NCBI GenBank assembly: GCA_963920705.1
Contig: OY987237.1
Coordinates: forward strand, 5,300,601-5,364,600
Reading direction: 5' to 3'
Length of the DNA stretch: 64,000 bases
Source of the DNA: Odiellus spinosus
Lineage: Eukaryota > Arthropoda > Arachnida > Opiliones > Phalangiidae
The translations under genes were made by a program, and so were the position numbers. The notes below the pieces were generated by a model. That model made no database searches and had not been told where the DNA came from. It worked only from the letters and a program-made list of their open reading frames with translations. This document shows, piece by piece, positions 12,232-24,240 of the stretch; positions within the stretch are counted from its first letter, which is position 1, and every line of letters starts with the position of its first letter.

Positions 12232-14673
12232 CTATCGATCGTGAAATTCAAACCGTAAAGGCTTGTCCGGTATGTTTGTTAATCTTGTGATTAACCTAAT
12301 ATCCTCGTGATGATACTCTAGTCGATATCGGCTCATAATCTGCAAAATGATATTTATATTATTTTTATTTAAACAATTGTCTTGAAAATTCCTTTATACC
12401 CTTATGATGGCGCTGTAAAGTTCTTGTTCGGCGATTCTTCTGCCAATGCAAGACCGTGGCCCGAAACCGAATGGCAAGAACAAGAATGGGTGCATTGATT
12501 TCTGGTCCTCCGACCCTCTAAGCCATCTTTCGGGTTTGAAACTGTTGGCATCCTTGTAGTATTTTTCCAGATTGTTCATTACCATTGCTTGTACGAATAG
12601 ACTAGTCTGTTACGAATGATGGCTTAGAAGTATTTTGGTTAAGTTACGTAATCCATTTCATTAAATACCCCTTTTGGAATCCGATACCCCGAAAGGACTA
12701 GATTTTTTCCAGCTATCCGGCTGAATCCGACGGTAACCGGGAGAATTCTTGTACTCTCTTTCAAGCACGCTTTCGTGTACTTGATTTCGTTCAAATGTTT
12801 GGCCATTATGGGTTCTTGTTCAGACTTGATCAAGTCGGAAATCTCTCGATAAACCTTTTCTTGTATATTTGGATTTTTCGCCATGAAGTATAGGAAGAAG
12901 GATAAGGAGTTGGACGTCTAATTGGAATTATAGTATAATACCCTTTAAAATTAAAATAATTTTGCGCGGCACTTCATAAAATAAGTTAAAAAGACAGTGG
13001 TCAACTTATTGTACAATAAAAAAATTATTTATTTCGCCACTAGTCGTCGAGTTTTAAATAAGTAAAACTTTTATTGTACAATAAGTGGACCACTGTTTTT
13101 TCACCTTACCTGGTATAATACCCTTTTTACCAAAAATCATACCGTAATTCTTGGTCAGACTTACTGTATCTCCACCTGCCACGAATATGTCGCTGATGAT
13201 AGTAGCCAACATCGTATCATTTATCTTGGCTTCTTGAAGCATCAGTTCCAGAACTGTGGGGGATTGATCCAGATCGTCCTTTTTTCGTTCTAGTCTTTCT
13301 TTGGCCAGTTTTAAGTACTTCAGCGCTAGACTAAAGATAAGTAACTTTTTAATATGGGTTATACCAATTGGCTGGAATCTGCTATAGTAGATATTGAATT
13401 GGTATTACTTGTTGAAAAACCAAATATTCGCTTCCAATTGTTTCAACAATGGAGTTGTGAATATCTTCCAAAATGGTATTATGGCGTATTCGAGCCTGCA
13501 AGCTAAGTCAAAAAATTTCGATGAGGCTTCCAATAATTTGTTAGCGTCCGAGTCAACACTAAGATTTTTCTGGAGCAAACCCAAACGAGTGTCAAGATTC
13601 ACCAAAGCGATAGCTATTTGAAATACATTATTATATAGTCACATTCCATTAGTATAATTTTAGTTTCATACTTTCCAGCGCCCATTTGGTCAATTCCTTA
13701 TCAAGTTCCGGTATTTCAAGGTTGGCACGTCTTATCTCCGCTATTCTGTGGGTGAAATCTATGGCTACTTGATCCATGGCGTTTAAATAGTTTAATACAT
13801 TCCTTGGCTTTGACATGTGAGGCTGGGTTGCTCTCCTAAGGTTCAACCATTCTTCACCCTCTCTGATAGGAGAAGTAAAATAAATAGTGGATGTACGTGT
13901 ATTATATGTATAGATCTGTGATATCAACATCTAATTGGGAGAAATAGCTTGAATAGATATAACCAACAACGTTTTCGCTTCGTTTGTTACTAAGTTTTAA
14001 TGAGTTTGTTTGTATAACAAAGAAATTTTGCGCATAAAGGCAAAGAAGCTATGTGGAATCCACGTTTCACAAATTTTGTAAATGCGCGAAATCCAATTAT
14101 ATTTGTAACTTTAAATACTTACGCACTTATAAGTCCATCAATAAGATTGTTAGTCGTCATTTCTCTAATTTTGGGTAAAGATTTGAAGTTTAATCTTAAC
14201 GGGATCGGTCCTTCGTTCCTGAAGATATTCTCAACGTCATCCGGATCGTAGACATTAACTAGAGTGAACCCCGTTGTTATTTCTTCCTTGACTAATGGGC
14301 CGTATGTCCTGTATTTGTCAAGAGCCGCTTCGTGCCTTCGTTTCAAGTCGTATCTACCTGTACTCGCATTAATCGACGGTCACTTTCTTTATGGATTATG
14401 TCCTAACTTATCGGGAGTTACGCTTAAAGAGCGCAAAGGCTTTTGAAAGGAATTTAGTCCAAATTTTAAGTTCTTACCGATTAAAGGTAAGAATGTCCAT
14501 CCACTTCCCAAAACGGGAACGGAACGTGGACCGGGAATGGATTCGAATGGCTTGGCTTTGTCGTATTCTTCTTCCAGTTTCTTTTCGGACACCGCTGTTT
14601 TCAAATACCTCCCACCATTGCTGCTAAACTTGATTTCCCTCTTTAAAATTTGAGTGAAGATGAGATTGGCCAT
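12232..14673 (-). CDS. Mitochondrial-clan cytochrome P450, copy A (518 aa)
   Basis: Eight exons on the minus strand: 14673-14478, 14357-14123, 13862-13672, 13613-13409, 13330-13165, 12917-12669, 12606-12400 and 12339-12232 (TAG). Every junction is GT-AG and the frame stays open, giving 518 residues. The N-terminus is basic, as for a mitochondrial targeting peptide, and is followed by the proline hinge ([12 protein letters not shown]). The I helix has AGGDT, the K helix ESTR, the PERF-like motif is FKPERW, and the heme loop is FGFGPRSCIG with the cysteine ligand. This architecture is that of arthropod mitochondrial P450s (CYP12/CYP49/CYP301-like), which take electrons from adrenodoxin in the mitochondrial matrix and mostly act in detoxification or ecdysteroid-related chemistry; the substrate is not predictable. 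Compared with copies B and C it lacks six codons just before the EEEY motif of exon 1. Intron 5 (12918-13164) carries an insertion of about 180 bp absent from copy B. Copy A is the most downstream gene of the array. Confidence 0.93.
12933..13126. repeat. Insertion with inverted repeats in intron 5 of P450 copy A
   Basis: Relative to copy B the intron is about 180 bp longer. The extra DNA is bounded by a perfect 14-bp direct repeat GTATAATACCCTTT (12933-12946 and 13113-13126). Inside are 27-bp inverted arms with one mismatch (12995-13021 and 13069-13095), beginning CAGTGGTCA. This looks like a small foldback element, but its exact ends and target duplication are unclear. Confidence 0.6.
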
Positions 14674-15045
14674 AATTTTTGCTTTATTATAAATATTTAA
14701 CTAAGCAAAACATCTCAGTTTGTGTTGTGAATGAAACTTGGAAATTTCGTCGGAATATTGGACTTTCTTACAAAAACTATAGCGTAAAAAGCAAAGTACT
14801 TATTTGAAATATTGAGTTTAATAAAGACCTGAACAAATAGAAATCTGATACATAATATTTATTGACGAGGCTTACCGGTTTCAAAGTAATACTTTATGCG
14901 AATTTTCTCATGGTACGGGAGGATACGCGACTACAATAACATTAGCGTTACTTGTGTACTGGAAAACACTTGCTATTTTAATAAGCCAACAAATCGAGAG
15001 CGGGAACTCGTAATACCCCTACAATTTATTACGTTACCTATATTA
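14674..15045 (-). promoter_or_regulatory. Upstream region of P450 copy A, conserved with copy B
   Basis: Nearly the whole 370-bp stretch before the ATG is repeated upstream of copy B (18434-18793). Shared landmarks include GCATAAAGTATTACTTTG (a TATA-like ATAAAG on the minus strand), a donor-like CCGGTAAGCC that may end a 5'-UTR exon, and an 18-bp near-palindrome at 14935-14952 (AATAACATTAGCGTTACT). Conservation beyond the coding exons shows that the duplication carried the promoter. The transcription start was not determined. Confidence 0.5.
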
Positions 15046-15147
15046 ATGATGATAAAATAACGCATATACAGTTCACGCGAAATAAACTAGATTCGCGTGA
15101 TCAGTTATAATAATCATATAAAAGTTAAATATATAGGATAGTATTTT

Positions 15148-18100
15148 TTATCGATCGTGAAACTCAAACCGTAAAGGCTTGTCTGGAATGTTCGTTAATC
15201 TAGTAAATAACCCGATATCTTCGTGATGGTATTTTAGTCGATATCGGCTCAAAATCTGGAAAATTTAATTTTAAATGGTTTAAATACGATTTTGTAAACA
15301 CAGTCCTCGTACCCTTATGATGATGCTGTAAAGTTCTTGTTCGGCGATTCTTCTCCCAATGCAAGATCGTGGCCCGAAACCGAATGGCAAGAACAAGAAT
15401 GGGTGCATTGATTTCTGGTCCTCCGACCCTCTAAGCCATCTTTCCGGTTTAAAGCTCTTGGCATCCTTGTAGTATTTTTCCAGATTGTTCGATACCATTA
15501 CTTGTACGAATAGACTAGTCTGGTAGGAATGATGGCTTATAAGTATTTTGGTTAACTTACTTAATCCATTTCATTAAATACCCCTTTTGGAATCCGATAC
15601 CCCGAAAGCACTAAATCTTTTCCAGCTATCCGGCTGAATCCGACGGTAACCGGAAGAATTCTTAGACTCTCTTTCAAGCACGCTTTCGTGTACTTGATTT
15701 CGTTTAAATGTTTGTCCATTATGGGTGATTGTTCAGACTCGATCAAGTCGGAAATCTCTCGATAAACCTTTTCTTGTATATTTGGATATTTCGACATGAA
15801 GTATAGGAAGAAGGAGAGGGAGTTGGACGTCTAATTGGAATTACGGTATAATACCCTCTTTACCCAAAATCACACCTTAATTATTTGTCACACTTACTGT
15901 GTCTCCACCACCCACGAATATGTCGCTGATGATAGAAGCAACCATCGTATCATTTATATTGGGTTCTTGAAGCATCAGTTCCAGAACTGTGGGGGATTGA
16001 TCCGGATCGTCCTTTTTTCGCTCTAGTCTTTCTTTGGCCAATTTTAAGTACTTCAGCGCTAGACTAAAGATAAGTAACGTATTAATATGGGTTATACCAA
16101 TTGGACAGAATATATTAATTCTATTATAGTATATATTGTATTGGTTTTACCAAAAGTCTGATAAGACTTCATACAAAAAGTCCTTAACTGGCGCCCGGTT
16201 CTTGCTTTGGCTATAGAAAACATGTAATTTACAGTGCAGACGACGCTAGTCTACAGCACCCAATGAGAACGAGATAGCTAAATTCAAAACTAGCCAATAG
16301 CTAGGCGAGTTATACGGAAGTCCTGAAAATAGTACGAAGGGAGGTTTCTTTATTTATTTATTAGGGGGCACAACGTACAAGGGGCCTTGAAGGCCCTTAG
16401 TGCACGGGAAGGGCAGGGTAGTAAAACATTGACAAGTTTCGGGGAATGGAGGTTTCATAAATGTAAACAAACGTTTAAAAAGGATTAATTGCGACTTAAA
16501 AGTTTAAATAGTACGAAGTGAGGTTTCTTAAATTTAAACGATTAAAACTCGGGCGTTAGGTCTTTAAACGATTTTTTAAATCAAGATGTTTCCTTAAACA
16601 TTTCTTAGCATCAGGTAAATAATTGATATTTCAAAGTTTTATTCAAACCCAATTCAATAGTTCAAAAAACTTATTACATTTCATTTAAAATTAGTTTAAA
16701 AGTAAAATAGGTTTACTTACAAAGTTTTGGGAGCCATAGTGGTGAGAATACCAAAACAATGCAGCAGACGAACATAGTGAAACAACCAACAGCGATTCAT
16801 GTGGTTAAATCAGGCCAATAATGGTTTAATAATTAATATTGCTAATTAATTCTTGACTTAAAAACTTTCTATCGGAAAAATTGCTTTGAATTTCATTTCT
16901 TATTTGTTACCATGACTTTCAAAGTGGTAAAAGATGTCTTATATGTAAAAACCGGGGGAACTACTTTTTGCAACGCGTAGCCACTAATTTCATTAGATGT
17001 TTGGTGAAGTGGCGCAAAAGTCACGTGATTTTAGGTGCCGCTTTACAGAGATATCTGCCTACGCGTAGAAAGGGGAAAGCACCGAAAACAACACGTTTCA
17101 GGCCCCTGCGCCAGTTAAGGACTTTTTGTATGAAGTCTTATCAGACTTTTGGTTTTACTTATTGAAAACCTGAATGTTCGCTTCCAATTGCTTCAACAAG
17201 GGAGTGTTGTATATCTTCCAAAATGGTAATATGGCGTACTCGATCCTGTAAACTAAGTCAAAAAAATGCAACGCGGCTTCCAATAATTTGTTCGCGTCCG
17301 AGTCGACTCTAAGATTTTTCTGTAGCAAACCCAAACGAGTGTCAAGAGCGACCAACGCGATAGCTATTTGAAATAAAATATTATATCGTCACATATTCTA
17401 TTGGTATAATTTTAGTTTCATACTTTCCAGCGCCCATTTGGTCAATTCCTTATCAAGTTCAGGTATTTCAAGGTTGGCACGTCTTATATCCGCTATTCTG
17501 TGGGTAAAATCGATGGCCACTTGATCCATGGCGTTTAAATAGTTTACTACATTCCTTGGCTTTGACATGTGAGGCTGGCTTGCTCTCCTAAGGTTCAACC
17601 ATTCTTCACCATCTCTGAAAGGAGATGAAAAATAAATAGTCCATGTACGTGTTAGATCTGTGATATCAACTTCTAATTGGGAGAAATAGCTTGAATAGAA
17701 ACAACCAACAACGTTTTTGCTTCGTTTGTTATTAAGGGCGTGTGTTTAAAGAGTTTGTTTGTATAACAAAGAAATTTTGCGCATAAAGGCTAGGAAGCTA
17801 TGTGGAATTTACGTTTCATAAAAGTAATAAGTGCATAATCCAATTACTTTTTAACTTTACTTACGCACTTAAAAGTCCTTCAATAATATTGTTAGTCTTC
17901 ATTTCCATGACTCTGGGAAAAGACTTGAATTTTAATCTTAACGGGATGGGTCCTTCGTTCCTGAAGATTTTCTCAACGTCATCCGGATCGTAGACATTAA
18001 CTAGAGTGAACCCCGTTGTTATTTCTTCTTTGACTAATGGGCCGTATGTCCTGTATTTGTCAAGCGCCGCTTCGTGCCTTCGTTTCAAGTTGTATCTACC

Positions 18101-18433
18101 TGTACTCGCATTAATCGACGGTCACTTTCTTTATGGATTATGTCCTAACTTATCGGGAGTTACGCTTAAAGAGCGCAAAGGTTTTTGAAAGGAATTAAGT
18201 CCAAATTTTAAGTTCTTACCGATTAAAGGTAAGAATGTCCATCCACTTCCCAAAACGGGAACGGAACGTGGACCGGGAATGGATTCGAATGGCTTGGCTT
18301 TGTCGTATTCTTCTTCCAAAGTAGCTTTAACTTCCAGTTTCTTTTCGGACACCGCTGTTTTAAAATACCTCCCACCATTGCTGCTAAATTTGATTTTCCT
18401 CTTTAATATTTGCGTGAAGACTAGATTGGCCAT
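15148..18433 (-). CDS. Mitochondrial-clan cytochrome P450, copy B (524 aa)
   Basis: Eight exons on the minus strand: 18433-18220, 18099-17865, 17614-17424, 17363-17159, 16063-15898, 15830-15582, 15519-15313 and 15255-15148 (TAA). The frame is continuous for 524 residues, with the same intron phases as copies A and C (1,2,1,2,0,0,0). Motifs are the proline hinge [13 protein letters not shown]-helix GGGDT, K-helix ESLR, FKPERW and heme loop FGFGPRSCIG. Copy A is very close (4 differences in the 69 residues of exon 7), so B and A arose by recent tandem duplication. Intron 4 (16064-17158) is inflated to 1095 bp by a transposon inserted exactly at its donor. The donor GTAAAAC is still present, so splicing should be possible. 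Enzyme class and location are as for copy A; the substrate is unknown. Confidence 0.93.
16151..17151. mobile_element. 1001-bp inverted-repeat DNA element in intron 4 of P450 copy B (family P3)
   Basis: Termini CAAAAGTCTGATAAGACTTC (16151) and its reverse complement ending at 17151 extend as inverted repeats for about 45 bp. Perfect 7-bp duplications GTTTTAC flank it (16144-16150 and 17152-17158). Internal direct repeats of AATAGTACGAAG occur near 16329 and 16507. No transposase domain was recognised. Ends and duplication length match families P1 and P2, although the terminal sequences differ. Confidence 0.85.
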
Positions 18434-18793
18434 AACTTCTCATTTATTATAGATAATTAACGAAGCAAAAAATCTCAGTTTGTGAAACCTGGAAATTTCA
18501 TTGGAATATTAAACTTTCTTACTAAAACTATGGCGCAATGAGCAAAGTACTGTTTTGAAATGTTGAGCTTAATATAGACCTGAACAAATAGAAATCTGGT
18601 ACATAATATTTATTGACGTGGCTTACCGGTTTCAAAGTAATACTTTATGCGAATTTTCTCATGGTACGGGAGGATACGCGACTACAGTAACACTAGCGTT
18701 ACTTGTGTACTGGAAAACACTTGCTATTTTAATAAACCAACGAAACGAGAGCGGGAACTCGTAAAACCTGGACTGTTTATTACGTGACGTATA
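18434..18793 (-). promoter_or_regulatory. Upstream region of P450 copy B, conserved with copy A
   Basis: This is the counterpart of the region upstream of copy A. The near-palindrome here reads AGTAACACTAGCGTTACT (18686-18703), symmetrical except for one base pair, about 250 bp before the ATG. Such palindromes can bind dimeric regulators such as nuclear receptors or bZIP proteins; that role is an inference. Copy C lacks a visible counterpart. Confidence 0.5.
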
Positions 18794-19072
18794 CTAAATC
18801 ATTGAAAATGTTTTAATTTAAAAATGCTTTAAGTTTAATTCTTTTTACTCACTAAGTCAAATTGAATGTTAGATTTAGTTCATCCAATCTCAAAACATTT
18901 AGTTGCGTAGGTAATAAATTTTTATTAACTATTCGCACGGTTTCATATCAAATGATGATAAAATAACGATAAAGTAACGCATCTACAGTACACGCGAAAT
19001 AAATTTAATACGCGTGATCAGTTATAATAATTATATGAAAGTTAAATATATAGTATTTTTTTCCGCTTTACA

Positions 19073-21451
19073 CTATCGATCGTAAAACTCAAACCGTAAA
19101 GGCTTGTCCGGAATGTTCGTTAATCTAGTAAATAAACCGATATCTTCTTGATGATATTCTAGTCGATATCGGCTCATAATCTGGAAAATTTATTTTTAAA
19201 TGGTTTAAATACGAGTTTTTACATACAAAATCTTCGTACCCTAATGATGACGCTGTAAAGTTCTTGTTCGGCGATTCTCCTCCCAATGCAAGCTCGTGGC
19301 CCGAAACCGAATGGCAAGAACAAGAAAGGGTGCATAGATTTCTTTTCCTCCGAGCCTCTAAGCCATCTTTCAGGCTTAAAACTCTTGGCGTCCTTGTTGT
19401 ATTCCTCCAGATTGTTTGATACCATTATTTGCATGATCACAACCGTCTAGGTGGAATTAAAACTTTTAAGTATTGTTCTTTGTTTTATTCCATGTACTGA
19501 TTTAATTACCCCCTTGGGAACCTGATATCCCGAAAGTACGAGGTTTTTTCCAGCTTTTCGACTGAATCCGATTGTTACTGGAAGTATTCTTTGACTCTCT
19601 TTCAAACAGGCTTTGGTGTACCTGATTTCGTTTAAGTGTTTGTCCGTTATTGGTTCTTGTTCGGATTTAATCAAGCCAGAAATCTCTCGATAAACCTTTT
19701 CTTGTATCATCGGATATTTCGCCATGAAGTATAAGAAGAAAGACAGGGAGTTGGACGTCTAAATGTACCAGTTACCTTAATTACTTCAAATACGCGTCAT
19801 TGTCTCTAGTAATTAGAAATATATCTCAAGCTTACTGTATCAGTACCAGCCACGAACATATCTCTTATCATTGCAGCAGCCATCATGTCATTCATTTTAG
19901 GTTCTTGAAGCATCAATTCCAGAACAGTCGTGGATTGATCAGGGTTGTCCTCTTTGCGCGCTAGTCTTTCTTTTGCCAGTTGGAGGTACTTCAGGGATAA
20001 ACTAACGATTCGTAACTTTAAATTATTGGTCAGGAAGACTGAGTTTTTTATCTATGAGCCACAAGTTTGTGCGCAGTATTACTTGTTAAAAACCAGCATG
20101 TTCTCTTCAAATTTCTTCAACAAGGGAGTGTTAAATTTTTTCCAAAATGGTAACATCCCAAATTCAAGCCTGTAAATTAAGTCGAAAAAATGGAATGCCG
20201 CTGCCAATAGTGTGGCGGCGTCCGAGTCGGGTGCGAGATCTTTCTCGAAAGAACCCAAACGAGTGTCAAATCCTACTAACGCGACCGCTATAAAATGCAA
20301 TAATTATAATACCACGTATGTTTTTAGTGTTAAGTCTTATGGTTGGTTTATTTTACATACTTTCTAGTGCCCATTTGGTTAACTCCTGATGAAGTTCCGG
20401 TATTTCGTGGTTAGTTTGTCTTAACTCTGCTAACCTATGGGTGAAATCGATGGCCACTTCATCCATGGCGTTTAAATAGTTTACGACATTTCTGGGCTTT
20501 GACAAGTGAGGTTGCGATGCGCTTCTGAGGTTGTACCACTCATCCTCACCTCTGAGATAAATAAAATAAATAGGGATAATATAAGAAGCGCCTTTTAAAC
20601 CTTAGGATCGCGAAATATTTCGAATTTTCCAAAAAAATGTCTACTTCCAACTGGCTGTGGCGTTGTCTTTATTGATTTCAACTTACGCGTTTAAAAGTCC
20701 GGTAGAAGAAATATTGTTTTTTTTACTTTCCATGAGTCTGTTCAAAGAATTGAAGGGTAGTCTTAAAGGTATGGCTCCTTCATTCCTGAAGATCATCTCG
20801 ATGTCATCGGGATCGAAGACATTAACAATAGTGGTTCCCGCTGTAATTTCCTCTTTGACCAACGGGCCATAGATCCGGAACTTGTCACGAGCCGCTTCTT
20901 GTAAACGTTCCAATTTATATTTACCTACACAATTCGCCCAAAGCCATTAATTATTAGTCTCTATTCAAGTAATGATATAAGTAGTTAAAACCGTATGTTT
21001 GCACTTCTGCCCAATACCAAATATAACCTTATGTAATCAATGGAAGATAATCCTCCACAGTTAATATGTCATACTATTTAACAAAAGTAATTGGGAGAAG
21101 TATACAACAGCCTATTTCACTAGAAGATTACAGAAGCTCGGATAACGCGTATATTTAAGTATGTCTTTTAATTGAGAGCTAAGCTTAAGGTCAGGGATTA
21201 TTACCTATATAAGGTAGAAACGTCCATCCACTGCCCAAAACGGGAACTGATCGTGGACCCGGAATGGAATTGAATGGCTTGGCTTTTGCGTATTCTTCTT
21301 CCAAAGTATCCTTCACTTCCGTTTGCTTCTGGGACACAGCAGTTGCCAAATAGCGTAGACAACTGCCACTATTATTGGCTTCTTTCCTTGCCAGTCGCGA
21401 TATACTACGATAGGGTATCATTCTTTCGAAAACTAAAGCTAAAAGAAACAT
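19073..21451 (-). CDS. Mitochondrial-clan cytochrome P450, copy C (536 aa)
   Basis: Eight exons on the minus strand: 21451-21205, 20924-20687, 20551-20361, 20287-20083, 20001-19836, 19758-19510, 19446-19240 and 19180-19073 (TAG). All junctions are GT-AG and the product has 536 residues. The start was placed at the ATG at 21451; an in-frame ATG ten codons later is an alternative. Motifs are [13 protein letters not shown]-helix AGTDT, K-helix ESQR, FKPERW and heme loop [10 protein letters not shown]. The N-terminal 30 residues differ from copies A and B and are longer, but still basic and compatible with mitochondrial import. Overall divergence is clearly greater than between A and B, making this the oldest split in the array. 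It is transcriptionally the most upstream gene, 639 bp from copy B. Confidence 0.93.
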
Positions 21452-22650
21452 TAAGATGAACCAAAATAATATTGTTTTGCTTAAAATAAACTTAAAATAT
21501 TCAAATACTGCGTTCTTTGAAATATAAAATAAGGGTAGAACGCGATAGAGGTCGCTAAAAGCTCTCTGTTATGATGAGTAGAGGGAATACCACGGGGAAA
21601 AGACACACCAATTATATACTCGTACGTTCTCGAGTTTCATAATTTAGTTCTTGGAGATACCGACGTATCGCTCTAGATAGTTGTGGGCCGGCCCACCGGT
21701 CTGAGTACTGTTTCAAGAAATGCTCTGCAAAAGGGGCCTCAAAATCACCTTGTCAAAAGTCTCCCTAAAGGGGCCTCACAATTTTTCGTTCAGAAAAGGA
21801 GGTCATAATACTGCTCTAAGGATTATCAGCTAAAATGTGTAATATTTTTTAGTAGCACTAATTATCTCGATCGTAATTATTATTAATTAACTTACAATTT
21901 ACTAATGATGTCCTTATAAATAAGGTAAATTATTGTACAGGATTCCGTAGCGGTCAGTTGCGGACAAGTGTCTATCTCTATATACAACAAAAGAGGGCAG
22001 AAGGCCTAGTTTAATTATGAAACATTTGCGTTATTCTATGCGCCAGTGTATGTTAGAAAGCCGAGTAGAAGTAGAAAGTCCTTGATAAGTGTTTGGTTCT
22101 TATTTTTTCATTTTCTCCTTCCAAACTGTTTTAATATTTATATCTTCCACCAGAGGTCGAGATTTTAAATAATTTAATCTAGTATTATTTATTTTAAGGC
22201 GTTTAATAATTTATAATAAGTTAATTGTAAATTATTATAGCGTTATTAGGAAATTTTTATTAAAAGTTTATTTAAATTTATCGTATCTAAAACATCCTAG
22301 ATGTCGTCGTATTCGTATAAAGTCGATGTTCATAGGGGATTTGCAATCAGTCTTAAATTTCAGCACTGTTGAACATGTCTGGTAGCTTTTAAACTACAGA
22401 AGGCGTGTATTTGTTAGCATTTCAACCTGATTCTCTATATACACATCAATATACAACAATTGGTGTGATTTTAATGTAAATTTATATTTATCATAGCTCA
22501 CAATACTTCAATTATATATTATTAATTAGTTTTAATGTAACAAATTAGTCAACGATTAACTTTGACGCTATAGATGTCATCCTAATCGTTGTAAATATTT
22601 TGCTCTTCATGGCTAAATGCTCCTAAAAAAACGCGGGAAAATCAACATGC
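21452..22650. other. Upstream flank of the P450 cluster, non-coding
   Basis: This should include the promoter of copy C, but no TATA box or block shared with the other copies was recognised. Two GC-richer lines near 21685-21790 contain the repeated phrase AAAGGGGCCTCA (about 21730 and 21768), a short degenerate direct repeat. Confidence 0.4.
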
Positions 22651-22656
22651 CCCGAT

Positions 22657-23172
22657 CAGGGTGACCACTTTTCGTATATTTCCTATTTTTTCCTATATTT
22701 TCACCTCCTTCCTATTTTCTCCTATAATTTAATGGCAATTCCTATAATCTCCTATATTTCTACTCAAAATCTCTAGTTAAGGGTAAAGTTCTAAATCATA
22801 CTGTCAGCTGTGGCTGTATAAGATTATTTTAGCTTAACCGTACATTTTCCAGTTAAAATAGTCTGTAAAATTCTATACTATTTAAGCGATTGGATCATAT
22901 TATTACCATGTTTAAAACCGGTGTCGAGAGTTGTGACGCAATAATAAACATGGTTCCTACTTTTAATTATTTTCCTATTTTATCATATATTTTACACTTA
23001 TTTCTTCCTATTTTATCATATATTTTACTTATTTCTTCCTATTTTATCCTATATTTTACGTAAAATTCTTCCTATATTTTCCTATATTTTACGTAAAATT
23101 CTTCCTATATTTTCCTATATTTCGCAATGAAATTTCCTATATAGGATTTTCAAATTTTCAGTGGTCACCCTG
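22657..23172. mobile_element. CAGGG-ended element built of CCTATATTTT-like subterminal repeats
   Basis: The ends CAGGGTGACCACTTTT (22657) and AGTGGTCACCCTG (to 23172) are inverted repeats. The direct repeat CCCGAT flanks them (22651-22656 and 23173-23178). Inside, both arms consist of many degenerate copies of TTCCTATATTTTCC. CAGGGTGACCA termini are typical of hAT-type elements, which normally make 8-bp duplications; here only 6 bp match. There is no coding capacity. Confidence 0.6.
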
Positions 23173-23178
23173 CCCGAT

Positions 23179-24240
23179 GATGTTGAAGCTATTTATAATA
23201 TCTAAGCTTCAACTTCGTAGTTAACACAAAGTCTACTTGTTTTGAAACAACTATTTCAGGCCTAATTGAAATTTTGTCCATTTTCAAGGCTGCAGGTACA
23301 CCATTTATATTCAATATTTTGACGGGCATATTTGAAAGTGTTTCTGTGACATTCTAAACACGGTACCGTACGCAACGCATTTCAAAATTTGGTGACAAGT
23401 TGTCACTTTTATATATTTTTTCTCTTTAAGACTAGGCTATCTATCAAAACGAACAATAGAATCGATATATTGACGTAATTTATTATTATTTGTGTCGGGG
23501 AAGAAGCGTGTCGCCGTAATAAATTATAACAAACCAGAACCTGATGTTATATTACGACACGAAATGAAACACAATTTCGAAATTTCGATTTCGAATCACG
23601 AGATTGAATTCAAATTATTGTAAAGATGGGAATAACTATTTGCATTATTTTTATTTTAAAGTGAGAACGAAAAGGAAACGTAATTCTTTCGTAATTAGTT
23701 TTGAATATTTTGGTTTCCTTTGCGAAGAATTCATCTATGTTCCACTGGACCAATCAGGATAAACCTATACGTCAAACATAGCTATTGTTCCAACATAACT
23801 AAGCCTATTTCTCGATTGTTTAAGATAACTAGATTAAATGAAATGATTCTTTATGTCTGTCTTTCTGTCGGGAACTGAAACAAAGTAAGAGGAATTTCAG
23901 TAATTTTAAAAGCTGTTAAAATAAATCAAATGAAGAGAAAACCTTTGGCATATTCTACCCTCACCCATTTGTCATGTAGCTATAATTAAAGGAGACGAAT
24001 GGTTTTCAACAGTGCACTATTCTACACTTCGTTATTATTTATCTTAAATCCTTTCCATCATCCCTTTAAGGTTATTTCTCGCGATGAGAAAAGATTCGTA
24101 AAGATTTCTTGGCAGATAAAAAAAAACATTTCAACAGCCCATGGTTACGTAACTCTCGTGAACTTTCATTTAAAAAAATAAGGGGGTAGAAACCGGTCCA
24201 AATAATAAGAGAGAAAAAAAATTAAAACATTTTAAAAAAA
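23179..24240. other. AT-rich non-coding DNA
   Basis: No exon or repeat was recognised. The short frame at 23999-24181 has no recognisable features. Confidence 0.4.
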
